Below, piece after piece: positions 19,475 through 29,013 of a stretch of 64,000 nt of DNA. The translations under genes and the position numbers were made by a program. The stretch is taken from assembly GCF_017744955.1 (NCBI RefSeq), contig NZ_JAGIAG010000003.1:495765-559764 (forward strand), in the 5' to 3' direction. This DNA comes from Dokdonella sp. GTDB taxonomy: Bacteria; Pseudomonadota; Gammaproteobacteria; Xanthomonadales; Rhodanobacteraceae. A model generated the notes under the pieces. That model was not told the DNA's origin. It saw nothing but the letters and a program-made list of their open reading frames with translations, and did not search any database. Positions within the stretch are counted from its first letter, which is position 1. Each line of letters starts with the position of its first letter.

Positions 19475-19960
19475 ATGATTCGCAACGTCGACAATCGCGA
19501 TGCAGGCGCGCTGGCGCGGATCTACAACCCCTACGTGCTCGACAGTGTGATCACGTTCGAGGAGCAAGTCGTCACCGACGATCGGATGGCCGAGCGTATC
19601 CGCGAGGTGCTGGATTCGGGTCTCCCTTGGCTCGTCGACGAAACCGACGGCGTCGTTCGCGGCTTTGCTTACGCCAGCCAATGGAAAGGCCGCTGCGCGT
19701 ACCGCTATTCGGCCGAGACCACGGTCTACCTCGACCGGACCGCAACCGGCCAAGGACTGGGGCGTCAGCTCTACACCGAACTGCTCGATCGCCTACGCGC
19801 CAAGAAGCTGCATGTCGCGATCGGCGGCATCGCTCTGCCGAACCCGGCCAGCGTCGCTTTGCACGAGCGGCTCGGCTTCCACAAGGTCGCGCATTTCGCC
19901 GAAGTCGGTTTCAAATTCGATCGCTGGATCGACGTCGGCTACTGGCAGCGGCTGCTGTAG
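19475..19960 (+). CDS. arsN1: GNAT N-acetyltransferase, ArsN1/phosphinothricin acetyltransferase type
   Basis: A 161-residue GNAT protein. It begins MIRNVDNRDAGALARIYNPYV and contains ITFEE, the acetyl-CoA loop TGQGLGRQLY and LPNPASVALHERLGF near the C-terminus, all as in phosphinothricin/methionine-sulfoximine acetyltransferases. In ars operons this family includes ArsN1, which acetylates the arsenic antibiotic arsinothricin. It starts 24 bases after acr3 with AGGAC as ribosome site. Substrate (arsinothricin, phosphinothricin or methionine sulfoximine) is inferred from context. Confidence 0.85.
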   Translation: MIRNVDNRDAGALARIYNPYVLDSVITFEEQVVTDDRMAERIREVLDSGLPWLVDETDGVVRGFAYASQWKGRCAYRYSAETTVYLDRTATGQGLGRQLYTELLDRLRAKKLHVAIGGIALPNPASVALHERLGFHKVAHFAEVGFKFDRWIDVGYWQRLL

Positions 19961-20074
19961 AGGACGACCGCCGCGCGCGCGAATGCCCGACGTTCGCCAT
20001 CTGACGCCTGCGCCAGGCCACACCGATCGACGACACTGGCGGACCGGATTTTCCGCACTCTTCCAAGGCCCAAG

Positions 20075-21007
20075 ATGAAACACATTCCGCTCGCCGCATT
20101 GGCCTTCGCCCTGCTCGCCGCGATCCCGGCCGTCGCCGCCGCGGCCGATCCGTTGACCAAGCCGATCCCCGGCGACGGACCGAAGCGATGGAATCGGCCG
20201 CAGACGCCGATGAAGATCCACGGCGACACCTACTACGTCGGCGTCGCCGGCCTCAGCGCCGTGCTGATCCGCAGCGACGAGGGCCTGATCCTGCTCGACG
20301 GTGCGCTGCCGCAGTCGGTGCCGATGATCGAGGCGAACATCCGCCGTCTCGGCTTCAAGGTCGAGGACATCAAGTACATCCTGAACTCGCATGCACACTT
20401 CGACCACGCCGGCGGCATCGCGGCCCTGCAGCGCGACAGCGGCGCGGTGGTCGTCGCCAGTCCGTCCGGCGCGCAAGGGCTGAAGCTCGGGCACGCCGTC
20501 ACCGACGATCCGCAAGCCGGCTACGCGAAGGAAGCGACCTGGCCGCCGGTGACGACCGAGGTGCGCGAACTGCGCGACGGCGAAACGCTGCGCCTCGGCA
20601 ACGTCGCCGTCACCGCCCACGACACCTTCGGGCACACGCCGGGCAGCACGACGTGGAGCTGGAAGTCCTGCGAAGGCGATCGCTGCCTGGACGTCGTCTA
20701 CGCCGACAGCCTGAACTCGATCTCGGCGCCCGGATTCCACTATCTCGCCGACGCCACGCACGGCGATCTGGCGGAACGTTTCCGCAGCAGCATCCGCAAG
20801 GTCGCCGCGCTGCCGTGCGACATCCTGATCTCGGTGCATCCGGACGTCGGCGGCGTCGACGGCAAGCTGCGGCAGGCCGAGAAGCACGCCGAACCGAATC
20901 CGTTCGTCGATGCGCAGGCCTGTCGGGTCTACGCCGAGCACGCCGGCAAACTGCTCGACGCGCGCATCGCCGAGGAAAAAGCCGCGGCGGCGAAAGCGAC
21001 GCGATGA
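20075..21007 (+). CDS. bla: Subclass B3 metallo-beta-lactamase
   Basis: A 310-residue exported protein with signal peptide MKHIPLAALAFALLAAIPAV. All six B3 zinc ligands are in place: H106, H108, D110 and H111 in NSHAHFDHAGG, H187 in TFGHTPGST and H255 in ISVHPD. A pair of cysteines (C199, C204) and C248 are also present. B3 enzymes hydrolyse penicillins, cephalosporins and carbapenems in the periplasm. The gene is alone, with a convergent AraC regulator gene 10 bases beyond its stop and no LysR-type ampR beside it. It looks like a native environmental chromosomal gene: composition matches the surroundings and no mobile element flanks it. Activity on drugs is not shown by the sequence. Confidence 0.92.
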   Translation: MKHIPLAALAFALLAAIPAVAAAADPLTKPIPGDGPKRWNRPQTPMKIHGDTYYVGVAGLSAVLIRSDEGLILLDGALPQSVPMIEANIRRLGFKVEDIKYILNSHAHFDHAGGIAALQRDSGAVVVASPSGAQGLKLGHAVTDDPQAGYAKEATWPPVTTEVRELRDGETLRLGNVAVTAHDTFGHTPGSTTWSWKSCEGDRCLDVVYADSLNSISAPGFHYLADATHGDLAERFRSSIRKVAALPCDILISVHPDVGGVDGKLRQAEKHAEPNPFVDAQACRVYAEHAGKLLDARIAEEKAAAAKATR

Positions 21008-21017
21008 GCGGACGCGG

Positions 21018-22058
21018 CTAGCGCGCGGACGCGCGCTTTCCTTCGTCCGGCGTTGCGGCCTCGTTGCGGATTTCCGAAGGCGTCTTGTCGAACCAGCGCC
21101 GGCAGCAGCGCGTCAGCGCCGACTGTTCGGACAGTCCGAGCAGGGTCGCGATCTGCGTCAGCGCGAGTTCGGTCGAGACCAGGTAGCGCAGCGCGGCCTG
21201 CCGACGCACCTGGTCGCGGATCGACTCGAAGGTCGACTCCTCTTCCGCCAGCTGGCGCTGCAAGGTGCGCGGATGCATCGCCAGCAAGGCCGCCACGCCA
21301 CCGATTTCCGACTGCGAGCTGCCCAGGCTCTTGGACAGGATCAGGCGCACGCGCGCGGACAGCGAATGCTCGCGGTCGGAGTAGTTCCGCTCCAGGTAGT
21401 TGACCGCGAGCGTGCGCAGCGTCTCGTTGAAATCGGGCAACGGCGCTTCGAGGAACGCGACCGGCACGCGCAGCGCCGCGTAGGCCTGCGCGAAGCGCAC
21501 CGGCGCGCCGAAGAAGCGCGCATAGGCCGACGCCGGCGCCAGCGGTTCGTGCGGCAGCAGGACGCGGTCGAGCGGATAGCTGCCGCCGAACGGCAGGCTG
21601 ATGATGCGATGCGTGAGCCCGATCGCGAGGTCGGTGCATTGGCGGCAATTCATCGACTGCGCCTCGAGGAATTCGAAGCGCAGCTCGGCGCAGTCGCGCT
21701 CCATCGGCGCCGGCTGCAGCGTGAACACGACGTCGGCGCCCTGGATGAAAATGAAGCGCGAGGCGCTGGCCGCCGCTTCGCGCACGCTGCGCGCGTGCTG
21801 GATCGCGATCGCCAGCGGCCCCAGGGTCGAGACGTCCTGGAACTGCGCGAGCCGCAGGCCGAAGTCGGGACATTGCAGCAGGCGCGCACTGTCTTCGAGC
21901 AGTTCGATGCTCGCGCGCGAAGGAATCAGCGCGTCCTCGTTGTCGAGCGCGCCCGGGTTGAGGCGATGCTTGCGCAGCAGCGCGCGCGGGTCGCCGCCGA
22001 GCCGTGTCACCAGCTCGGGAAACCCGCGCAGAACGGCGGCGCGTGCCATCGTGGTCAT
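21018..22058 (-). CDS. AraC-family transcriptional regulator (OruR type)
   Basis: About 346 residues from ATG 22058; an ATG at 22049 is an alternative and neither has a clear ribosome site. The N-terminal arabinose-binding-like region of OruR/ArgR-type regulators is followed by a C-terminal double helix-turn-helix (LAMHPRTLQRQLAEEESTFE, LGLSEQSALTRCCRRWFDKT, PSEIRNE). It is divergent from the monooxygenase gene at 22151, a common arrangement for this regulator and a flavin monooxygenase/SDR cluster, so it probably controls that cluster. Confidence 0.9.
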   Translation of the reverse strand: MTTMARAAVLRGFPELVTRLGGDPRALLRKHRLNPGALDNEDALIPSRASIELLEDSARLLQCPDFGLRLAQFQDVSTLGPLAIAIQHARSVREAAASASRFIFIQGADVVFTLQPAPMERDCAELRFEFLEAQSMNCRQCTDLAIGLTHRIISLPFGGSYPLDRVLLPHEPLAPASAYARFFGAPVRFAQAYAALRVPVAFLEAPLPDFNETLRTLAVNYLERNYSDREHSLSARVRLILSKSLGSSQSEIGGVAALLAMHPRTLQRQLAEEESTFESIRDQVRRQAALRYLVSTELALTQIATLLGLSEQSALTRCCRRWFDKTPSEIRNEAATPDEGKRASAR

Positions 22059-22068
22059 GTCGCGCAGT

Positions 22069-22094
22069 GTCAAATCATTGTCGCGCACGGTCAA
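22069..22094. promoter_or_regulatory. Candidate AraC-type half-sites in the divergent promoter region
   Basis: Two direct copies of GTCAA start at 22069 and 22090, 21 bases apart (two helical turns), in the 92-base gap between the regulator and the monooxygenase gene. Spaced direct repeats are typical of AraC-family operators. Proposed from pattern only. Confidence 0.35.
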
Positions 22095-22150
22095 GCCGCA
22101 CGCGGCCGGCCGGAGCAAGCTGGCGGCACGCTGCGATTCGAGGAAGACGC

Positions 22151-23650
22151 ATGGCGGCCGAACATCTCGACGTACTCGTCGTCGGCGCGGGCCTGTCCGG
22201 CATCGGCGCCGGCTACTACCTGCAGCGCCGGCTGCCCGGCAAGTCCTACGCGATCCTCGAAAGCCGCGCCGAACTCGGCGGCACCTGGAGCCTGTTCCGC
22301 TATCCCGGCATCCGCTCCGACTCGGACATGTACACCTTCGGCTATTCGTTCCGCCCGTGGACGGCGGACAAGTCGATCTCCGACGGCGACCTGATCCTGA
22401 ACTACCTGCGCGAGACGGCGGCCGAGCACGGCATCGACCGTCACATCCGCTATCGCCAGCGCGCGCTCTCGGCCACGTGGTCCTCGCGCGACGCGCACTG
22501 GCTGGTCGAGGCGGAAGCCGGCGAGGCGAAGGAGCGGCGCCAGTACTGCTGCAAGTTCCTTTACCTGTGCTGCGGCTACTACGACTACGCCGGCGGTCAT
22601 GCACCGGAGTTCCCGGGGCGTGACGAGTTCCGCGGCGCGGTCGTGCATCCGCAGGCCTGGCCCGAGGACCTCGACTACGCCGGCAAGCGCGTCGTGGTGA
22701 TCGGCAGCGGCGCGACCGCAGTGACCCTGGTGCCGGCGATGGCCGCCGCCGCGGCGCACGTGACGATGCTGCAGCGCTCGCCGACCTACGTCACCAGCCT
22801 GCCGGCCAGGGACGCGGTCGCGACGTGGCTGCGCCGGCATCTGCCCGCCCGCGCGGCGCATCGCCTCGCGCGGGCGAAGAACATCGCACTGACGATGTTC
22901 TTCTTCGCCTTCGCGCGCGGCGCGCCGGAAGCGTTCAAGCGCCTGATCCGCCACGCGCAGAAGAAATTCCTGCCGGCCGACTACGCGTTCGACACGCACT
23001 TCAACCCGAGTTATCAGCCGTGGGACCAGCGCCTGTGCCTGGTGCCCGATGGCGACCTGTTCAAGTCGATCCGTGCCGGCAAGGCCTCGATCGTCACCGA
23101 CCGGATCGACACCTTCACTGCGGAGGGCGTGCGCCTGCAATCGGGGCAGACGCTGCCCGCCGACGTGATCGTCACCGCCACCGGCCTGAAGTTGCAGGCC
23201 TGCGGCGGCCTGCGCATCGACGTCGACGGACGCACGCTCGACCTCGGCCGCTCGCATACCTACAAGGGCGTGATGCTGAGCGACGTGCCGAACCTCGCCT
23301 TCTGCGTCGGCTACACCAACGCCTCCTGGACCTTGCGCGCCGACCTCGCCTCGCAATTCGTCTGCCGCCTGATCGCGCACATGGACCGGCACGGTTTCGC
23401 GCAGGTGGTGCCGAAGGCGACGGCTGCCGATCTCGAGCCTTCCCTGCCGCTGCTCGATTTCAAGTCGGGCTACGTGCTACGCGCGCTCGACGAGTTCCCG
23501 CAGCAAGGCGCGCGCGCGCCGTGGCGGTTGCGGCAGAACTATCTCGTCGACCTGTTCGGGCTGAAGTTCGGCGCCGTCGCAGACGGCACGCTGGCGTTCT
23601 CGCGCACGGCGACCGACGCGGCGGCCGAGCCCCGCAAGGCGGCGGCATGA
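22151..23650 (+). CDS. Flavin-containing (Baeyer-Villiger-type) monooxygenase
   Basis: A 499-residue FAD/NADPH enzyme with AGGAAG before the ATG. The FAD site is VVGAGLSGIGAGYYL (GAGLSG at 12-17) and the NADPH site VVVIGSGATAVTL (GSGATA at 185-190). Between them FRGAVVHPQAWP (160-171) matches the Baeyer-Villiger fingerprint F-x-G-x3-H-x3-W-P. The first pages of sequence (GGTWSLFRYPGIRSDSDMYT) place it with EthA-like and Acr-type monooxygenases that oxidise ketones, aldehydes or thioamides. It is the first gene of a four-gene cluster; its stop overlaps the SDR start. Confidence 0.93.
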   Translation: MAAEHLDVLVVGAGLSGIGAGYYLQRRLPGKSYAILESRAELGGTWSLFRYPGIRSDSDMYTFGYSFRPWTADKSISDGDLILNYLRETAAEHGIDRHIRYRQRALSATWSSRDAHWLVEAEAGEAKERRQYCCKFLYLCCGYYDYAGGHAPEFPGRDEFRGAVVHPQAWPEDLDYAGKRVVVIGSGATAVTLVPAMAAAAAHVTMLQRSPTYVTSLPARDAVATWLRRHLPARAAHRLARAKNIALTMFFFAFARGAPEAFKRLIRHAQKKFLPADYAFDTHFNPSYQPWDQRLCLVPDGDLFKSIRAGKASIVTDRIDTFTAEGVRLQSGQTLPADVIVTATGLKLQACGGLRIDVDGRTLDLGRSHTYKGVMLSDVPNLAFCVGYTNASWTLRADLASQFVCRLIAHMDRHGFAQVVPKATAADLEPSLPLLDFKSGYVLRALDEFPQQGARAPWRLRQNYLVDLFGLKFGAVADGTLAFSRTATDAAAEPRKAAA

Positions 23651-24567
23651 AGACGTTCGCGGGCAAGGTCGCTGCGATCACCGGCGCCGCCTCCGGCATG
23701 GGGCGCGAGCTGGCCGTGCAGTTGGCGCAACATGGCTGCCATCTCGCGCTCGGCGACGTCGACGAGGCAGGCCTCGCCGAGACGCGCCGCCTGGCAGGCG
23801 CCGCCAACGACGGCATCCGGGTCGAAGCCACCGCGCTGGACGTCGCCGACCGCGCCGCCGTATTCGCCTGGGCGGAGGCGAGCGCGCGCCTGCACGGCAA
23901 GGTCAACCTGGTCTTCAACAACGCCGGCGTCGGCCTCGCCAGCACGGTCGAGGCGATGCGCCTGGCCGACTTCGAGTGGCTGATGAACATCAACTTCTGG
24001 GGCGTCGTGCACGGCACGCAGGCGTTCCTGCCGCATCTGAAGGCGAGCGGCGACGGCCACGTCGTCAACACCTCCAGCCTGTTCGGCCTGCTCGCCTCGC
24101 CCGGCGCGTCGGCCTACCACGCGGCCAAGTTCGCGGTGCGCGGCTTCACCGAATCGCTGCGCCAGGAGCTGGACCTGATGAACTGCGGCGTGTCGGCGAC
24201 CTGCGTGCATCCGGGCGGGATCAAGACGGCGATCGCCAGGAACTCGCGCGTCGACGCCAACGTCGCCGCGCTCGGCGTCGACCCGCTGAAGTCGGCGCAG
24301 GAATTCGAGAAGCACTTCATCACCACCGCCGCGGCCGCGGCGAGAACGATCCTGAAGGCGGTGCGAAACAACCGGCGCCGCGTGCTGGTCGGGCCCGATG
24401 CCGTCGTGCTCGACAAGATCCAGCGGCTGTTTCCTTCCGGCTACGCCGCCGTCGTCGAATCGCTTCATCGGCGCACGCACAAGACCGGCGCAGCCACGGC
24501 GTCGCCGGCAGGCGACCTCGCCCCTCGAGCGACGCAAGAGGCCGGACTCCCGCTCCCGCGGGAATGA
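23647..24567 (+). CDS. Short-chain dehydrogenase/reductase
   Basis: A 306-residue SDR. The cofactor loop is TGAASGMG (12-19), NNAG at 91-94, serine in NTSSLFG (143-144) and the catalytic Y157-x3-K161. The aspartate after the second strand (LGDVDE) suggests NAD preference. It overlaps the monooxygenase stop (ATGA), so the two are coupled. Within the cluster it likely interconverts an alcohol and a ketone or aldehyde. The last 25 residues are of low complexity and run into a CTCCCGCTCCCGCGGGAATGA stretch that resembles an extragenic repeat, so the native C-terminus may have been shorter. Confidence 0.93.
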   Translation: MKTFAGKVAAITGAASGMGRELAVQLAQHGCHLALGDVDEAGLAETRRLAGAANDGIRVEATALDVADRAAVFAWAEASARLHGKVNLVFNNAGVGLASTVEAMRLADFEWLMNINFWGVVHGTQAFLPHLKASGDGHVVNTSSLFGLLASPGASAYHAAKFAVRGFTESLRQELDLMNCGVSATCVHPGGIKTAIARNSRVDANVAALGVDPLKSAQEFEKHFITTAAAAARTILKAVRNNRRRVLVGPDAVVLDKIQRLFPSGYAAVVESLHRRTHKTGAATASPAGDLAPRATQEAGLPLPRE

Positions 24568-24596
24568 CCGACGCGCACATCAGCGGAGCAGACATC

Positions 24597-25481
24597 ATGA
24601 ACAAGCCTCTCTCCCACCACGAAACGATCGTCCCGCGCGAGCACCTGGATTTCCGTCTCGACGAGACGGTGCCGAAATACTGGTTCCGCGGCGACGCCTA
24701 CAAGACGCGCGTGTTCGACGCGGTGCAGTCGGGCTTCCCCGACGGCGAGCGCTACTTCATCACCAGCGTGCGCGCGTTCCGCGACTGCATCGACGATCCG
24801 GTCATGCGGCAGGAAGTGCGCGACTTCATGCGCCAGGAAGGCCAGCACGGCCTCGCGCACACGCGCTACAACCAGATGCTCGAACGCCAGGGCATGCCGA
24901 TGGAGGACATCCTCCAGGAAGGCAAGGACGAGTTCGAGCGCTGGACGAAGACCTACTCGCCCGAGTTCAACGTCGCGCACACCGCCGCGCTGGAGCACTT
25001 CACCGCGACGATGGCCTTCGCCTATTTCGCCAGGGCCGCGGTGATGGAAGGGGCCGATCCGCGCGTGAAGGCCTTGTTCGCCTGGCATGCGATCGAGGAG
25101 ATGGAGCACAAGTCGGTCGCCTACGACGTGATGCAGAAGGTGGCCGGGGTCGGCTACTTCAAGCGCGTGGCGGCGATGGCCTACGCGATCAAGAACATGA
25201 TCCGCTACACCTACATCTACACCGACCGGCTGCTCGAAGCCGACGGCTACACGCGCCGGCAGCGGATCGGCCTGCACGTGCGCAACTTCTTCTGGCTGCA
25301 CGGTCCGCGCAAGGGCATCTACGGCTCGCTGGCCGGCAAGCTGCTGGCCTACTTCCGGCCCGGCTTCCATCCGACGCAGGAACCGACGATCCACAACTAC
25401 GGGAACTGGCTGGAAGCCTGGGAACGCACGCACGACCCGTTCGCCGCCTGCGACGCGCTGTGCGCGGCGGCGTGGCGCTGA
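24597..25481 (+). CDS. PF10118-type predicted metal-dependent hydrolase
   Basis: A 294-residue protein from ATG 24597 with GGAG upstream. It contains the helical pattern of histidines and glutamates characteristic of the family: RQEGQHGLAHTRYN, AALEHFTATMAFAYF and AWHAIEEMEHKSVAYDV, resembling a di-iron ferritin-like four-helix site. The family is annotated as metal-dependent hydrolase, but its reaction is not established. It regularly accompanies flavin monooxygenases and SDRs of this type. Confidence 0.85.
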   Translation: MNKPLSHHETIVPREHLDFRLDETVPKYWFRGDAYKTRVFDAVQSGFPDGERYFITSVRAFRDCIDDPVMRQEVRDFMRQEGQHGLAHTRYNQMLERQGMPMEDILQEGKDEFERWTKTYSPEFNVAHTAALEHFTATMAFAYFARAAVMEGADPRVKALFAWHAIEEMEHKSVAYDVMQKVAGVGYFKRVAAMAYAIKNMIRYTYIYTDRLLEADGYTRRQRIGLHVRNFFWLHGPRKGIYGSLAGKLLAYFRPGFHPTQEPTIHNYGNWLEAWERTHDPFAACDALCAAAWR

Positions 25482-25500
25482 CGCACACCAGGGGGAAGCC

Positions 25501-26472
25501 ATGAGGATCACACGCACCCTGGTCGTGCTCGCGCCGCTGATCGTCGCCGGGCTGGTCTCGTACACCTGGTGGAGCGCACGGCAGGCCGAAGCGCAGGTGC
25601 CGCCGCTCGGGCAGTTCGTCGACGTCGGCGGCATGCGGCTGCACTACGTCGATCGCGGCCAGGGACCGGTCATCGTCATGGTCCACGGCCTCAGCGGCAA
25701 CCTGCGCAACTTCCACGCGCTGATCGACCGCCTGGCGAAGGACCATCGCGTGATCGCGGTGGACCGGCCCGATTGCGGCTACTCGACACGGCTGTCGGGC
25801 AAGCATCCGGACCTGTTCGCGCAGGCCGCGGTCCTTGCCGAGTTCATGCGCACACTCGATCTGCGCCGACCGCTGCTGGTCGGGCATTCGCTCGGCGGCG
25901 CGTTGTCGCTCGCCCTCGCGCTCGATCATCCGGAAGCGGTGAGCGGACTGGTGCTGATCGCTCCGGCCAGCGGCGCGATTGTCGATCCGCCCGCGGTGTT
26001 CAAGGACCTGGACCTGACCTCGCCGCTCGCGCGCGAACTGGTCGCCTGGACCCTGGCGACGCTGATCGGCAAGCTGAAGCACGAGGCGATGCTGCGCGAC
26101 GTGTTCGCGCCGGAGCCGGTGCCGGCGAACTTCGACGTCGACGGCGGCGGTGCCCTGGCCGCTCGGCCGCTGGAATTCGTCACCGCTTCACAGGACATGG
26201 TCGGCCTGCGCTACGAGCTGCCGACGATGGTGCCGCGTTACGCTGCGCTGACGCTGCCGGTCGACGTCGTATTCGGCCGGCAGGATCCGCTGCTCGACTA
26301 CAAGCTCCACGGCGAACGGCTCGCCGCGGCGATTCCCGGCGCGCGGCTGCACCTGCTGGAAGGCGGCCACATGCTTCCGGTCACGCAGGCCGATACGGTC
26401 GCGGCGCTGATTGCGCAGGCCGCGGAAAAACCGCTCGCGACAACGGCCGTCGCCGTGAGCGGCACGCGCTAG
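25501..26472 (+). CDS. Alpha/beta-fold hydrolase, membrane-anchored or exported
   Basis: A 323-residue hydrolase. An N-terminal hydrophobic segment (residues 5-23) acts as signal or anchor. The oxyanion HG is in VMVHGLSGN, the nucleophile S130 in VGHSLGGA, the acid in FGRQDPLLD and the histidine in EGGHMLP. It starts 19 bases after the PF10118 gene and ends the cluster, where it could hydrolyse the ester or lactone made by the Baeyer-Villiger-type monooxygenase. Its stop abuts the convergent hslR stop with no space between. Confidence 0.9.
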   Translation: MRITRTLVVLAPLIVAGLVSYTWWSARQAEAQVPPLGQFVDVGGMRLHYVDRGQGPVIVMVHGLSGNLRNFHALIDRLAKDHRVIAVDRPDCGYSTRLSGKHPDLFAQAAVLAEFMRTLDLRRPLLVGHSLGGALSLALALDHPEAVSGLVLIAPASGAIVDPPAVFKDLDLTSPLARELVAWTLATLIGKLKHEAMLRDVFAPEPVPANFDVDGGGALAARPLEFVTASQDMVGLRYELPTMVPRYAALTLPVDVVFGRQDPLLDYKLHGERLAAAIPGARLHLLEGGHMLPVTQADTVAALIAQAAEKPLATTAVAVSGTR

Positions 26473-26880
26473 TCAGAGCGCGTCGATGTCACCGAGCGCG
26501 CGGATCAGGCGCCGCGCGCGCTTGTCCGGTTTCGTCGGCGGTTTCGCGTAGCCGGCTCCCTGCAGCCGGCGCAGCTCCGCCTCCGCAGCGCGTGCGGCGA
26601 GGCTCGCTTCGGTCTCGCAGTAGAGGCGGCGCGCCGCGCTCGCCGGACCGCGGCGTTCGTCGAGCCCGTCGATGCGGATCTCGAAACGTTCCTCGCCGCG
26701 CACGATCTTCAACGCATCGCCGACGTGCACGGCCTTGGCCGGCTTGCCGGCGGCGCCGTTGACCTCGATCTTGCCGCCCTCGACCGCCTGCTTGGCCAGC
26801 GCGCGCGTCTTGAAGAAGCGCGCGGCCCACAGCCAGACGTCGAGGCGGACGCTGGCGAGCGTGGAATCGACGGGGTTCAC
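26473..26880 (-). CDS. hslR: Heat-shock protein Hsp15, S4-domain RNA-binding protein
   Basis: A 135-residue protein with an N-terminal S4 domain (RLDVWLWAARFFKTRALAKQ, then GGKIEVNGAAGKPAK) and a basic C-terminal tail (KPPTKPDKRARRLIR). Hsp15 binds stalled 50S subunits carrying nascent chain and tRNA and helps recycle them. Length and order match HslR of E. coli. Confidence 0.94.
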   Translation of the reverse strand: MNPVDSTLASVRLDVWLWAARFFKTRALAKQAVEGGKIEVNGAAGKPAKAVHVGDALKIVRGEERFEIRIDGLDERRGPASAARRLYCETEASLAARAAEAELRRLQGAGYAKPPTKPDKRARRLIRALGDIDAL

Positions 26881-26947
26881 GGCGACCTCGGCAGGAACAG
26901 CGGATGAGGATCGACGGCGATCCGGCGATCGTGACGTACGTTCGACA

Positions 26948-27292
26948 CTAGTGGGCCGCGCTCCCGCTCAGCCATTTCAGCCCGACCACGCCGCCGACGA
27001 TCAGCGCGATGCAGCCGATGCGCGCGAGATCGCGCGACTCGCCGAACAGGACCATGCCGAGAATCACCGTGCCGACCGCGCCGATGCCGGTCCAGGCGGC
27101 GTAGGCGGTGCCGAGCGGAATGCTGCGCATCGCCAGCGAGAGCAGGTAGAAGCTCACGATCATGCCGGCGATCGTCAGCACGGTCGGCAGCGGCCGCGTG
27201 AAGCCTTCGGTGTACTTGAGACCGACCGCCCAGCCGATTTCGGCGAAGCCGGCGAGCAGCAGGAAGAACCACGCGAGCGTGGGAGCGGCCAT
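26948..27292 (-). CDS. sugE: SMR-family guanidinium exporter Gdx/SugE
   Basis: A 114-residue, four-helix small multidrug-resistance protein from ATG 27292, with GGAG 8 bases upstream. The essential glutamate is in AGFAEIGWAVGLKYTEGFTR, and the GLKYTEGFTR and GTAYAAWTGIGAVGTV segments are typical of the Gdx/SugE branch, which exports guanidinium, rather than the EmrE drug branch. It stands alone. No guanidine riboswitch was recognised upstream. The dual-topology homodimer expected of the family is assumed. Confidence 0.92.
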   Translation of the reverse strand: MAAPTLAWFFLLLAGFAEIGWAVGLKYTEGFTRPLPTVLTIAGMIVSFYLLSLAMRSIPLGTAYAAWTGIGAVGTVILGMVLFGESRDLARIGCIALIVGGVVGLKWLSGSAAH

Positions 27293-27690
27293 GAGGAACA
27301 CTCCGGAGCGAAAGGGAGGCCGGGAGCCTATGTTCGCCCCGCCCCGGGGTCAACGTGCCCCGGGGACGTGGCCGGCGCGGGCCGCATCGTGTATGCTGCG
27401 CGCAGTTTGTTGCGTCGCTTTCGCGATCTTCCCTTTGGAACGCCGAGCCTGGAAGCCTCCCCGCTTCCGCCGAAACGTTCCGCGCCGCTCGGCCTTCGCC
27501 GCGTCAAACCCGGAATCCACGATCAAGACGATCGCTGCGATCCGCCCATCTTTCTGTTCGCAGCGCGGTCTTTGGGAACGCTGCGGCAGACCGGTCTCCA
27601 CGACCGGAGCGCTGCGCCTCGCGCTGATCGTCACGGCCTTCGCGGCCGGATCCGCGTGCGTCGCGCGCGTCATCGATTCGGAGTCATCCA
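27293..27690. other. Divergent sugE/rhlE intergenic region with long rhlE leader
   Basis: About 400 bases with no convincing gene. TGTATGCT at 27390-27397 looks like the rhlE -10 element and would give a 5' leader of about 285 nt. The leader contains several GC-rich potential stems but none I can name. The frames open here lack homology to anything I recognise. Confidence 0.45.
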
Positions 27691-29001
<1,311 letters not shown>

Positions 29002-29013
29002 TCGGCATCGCGG

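Noticed and set aside
27293..27400. Guanidine riboswitch upstream of sugE
   Set aside because: No ykkC-type conserved core or tandem ACGR hairpins could be found in the leader.
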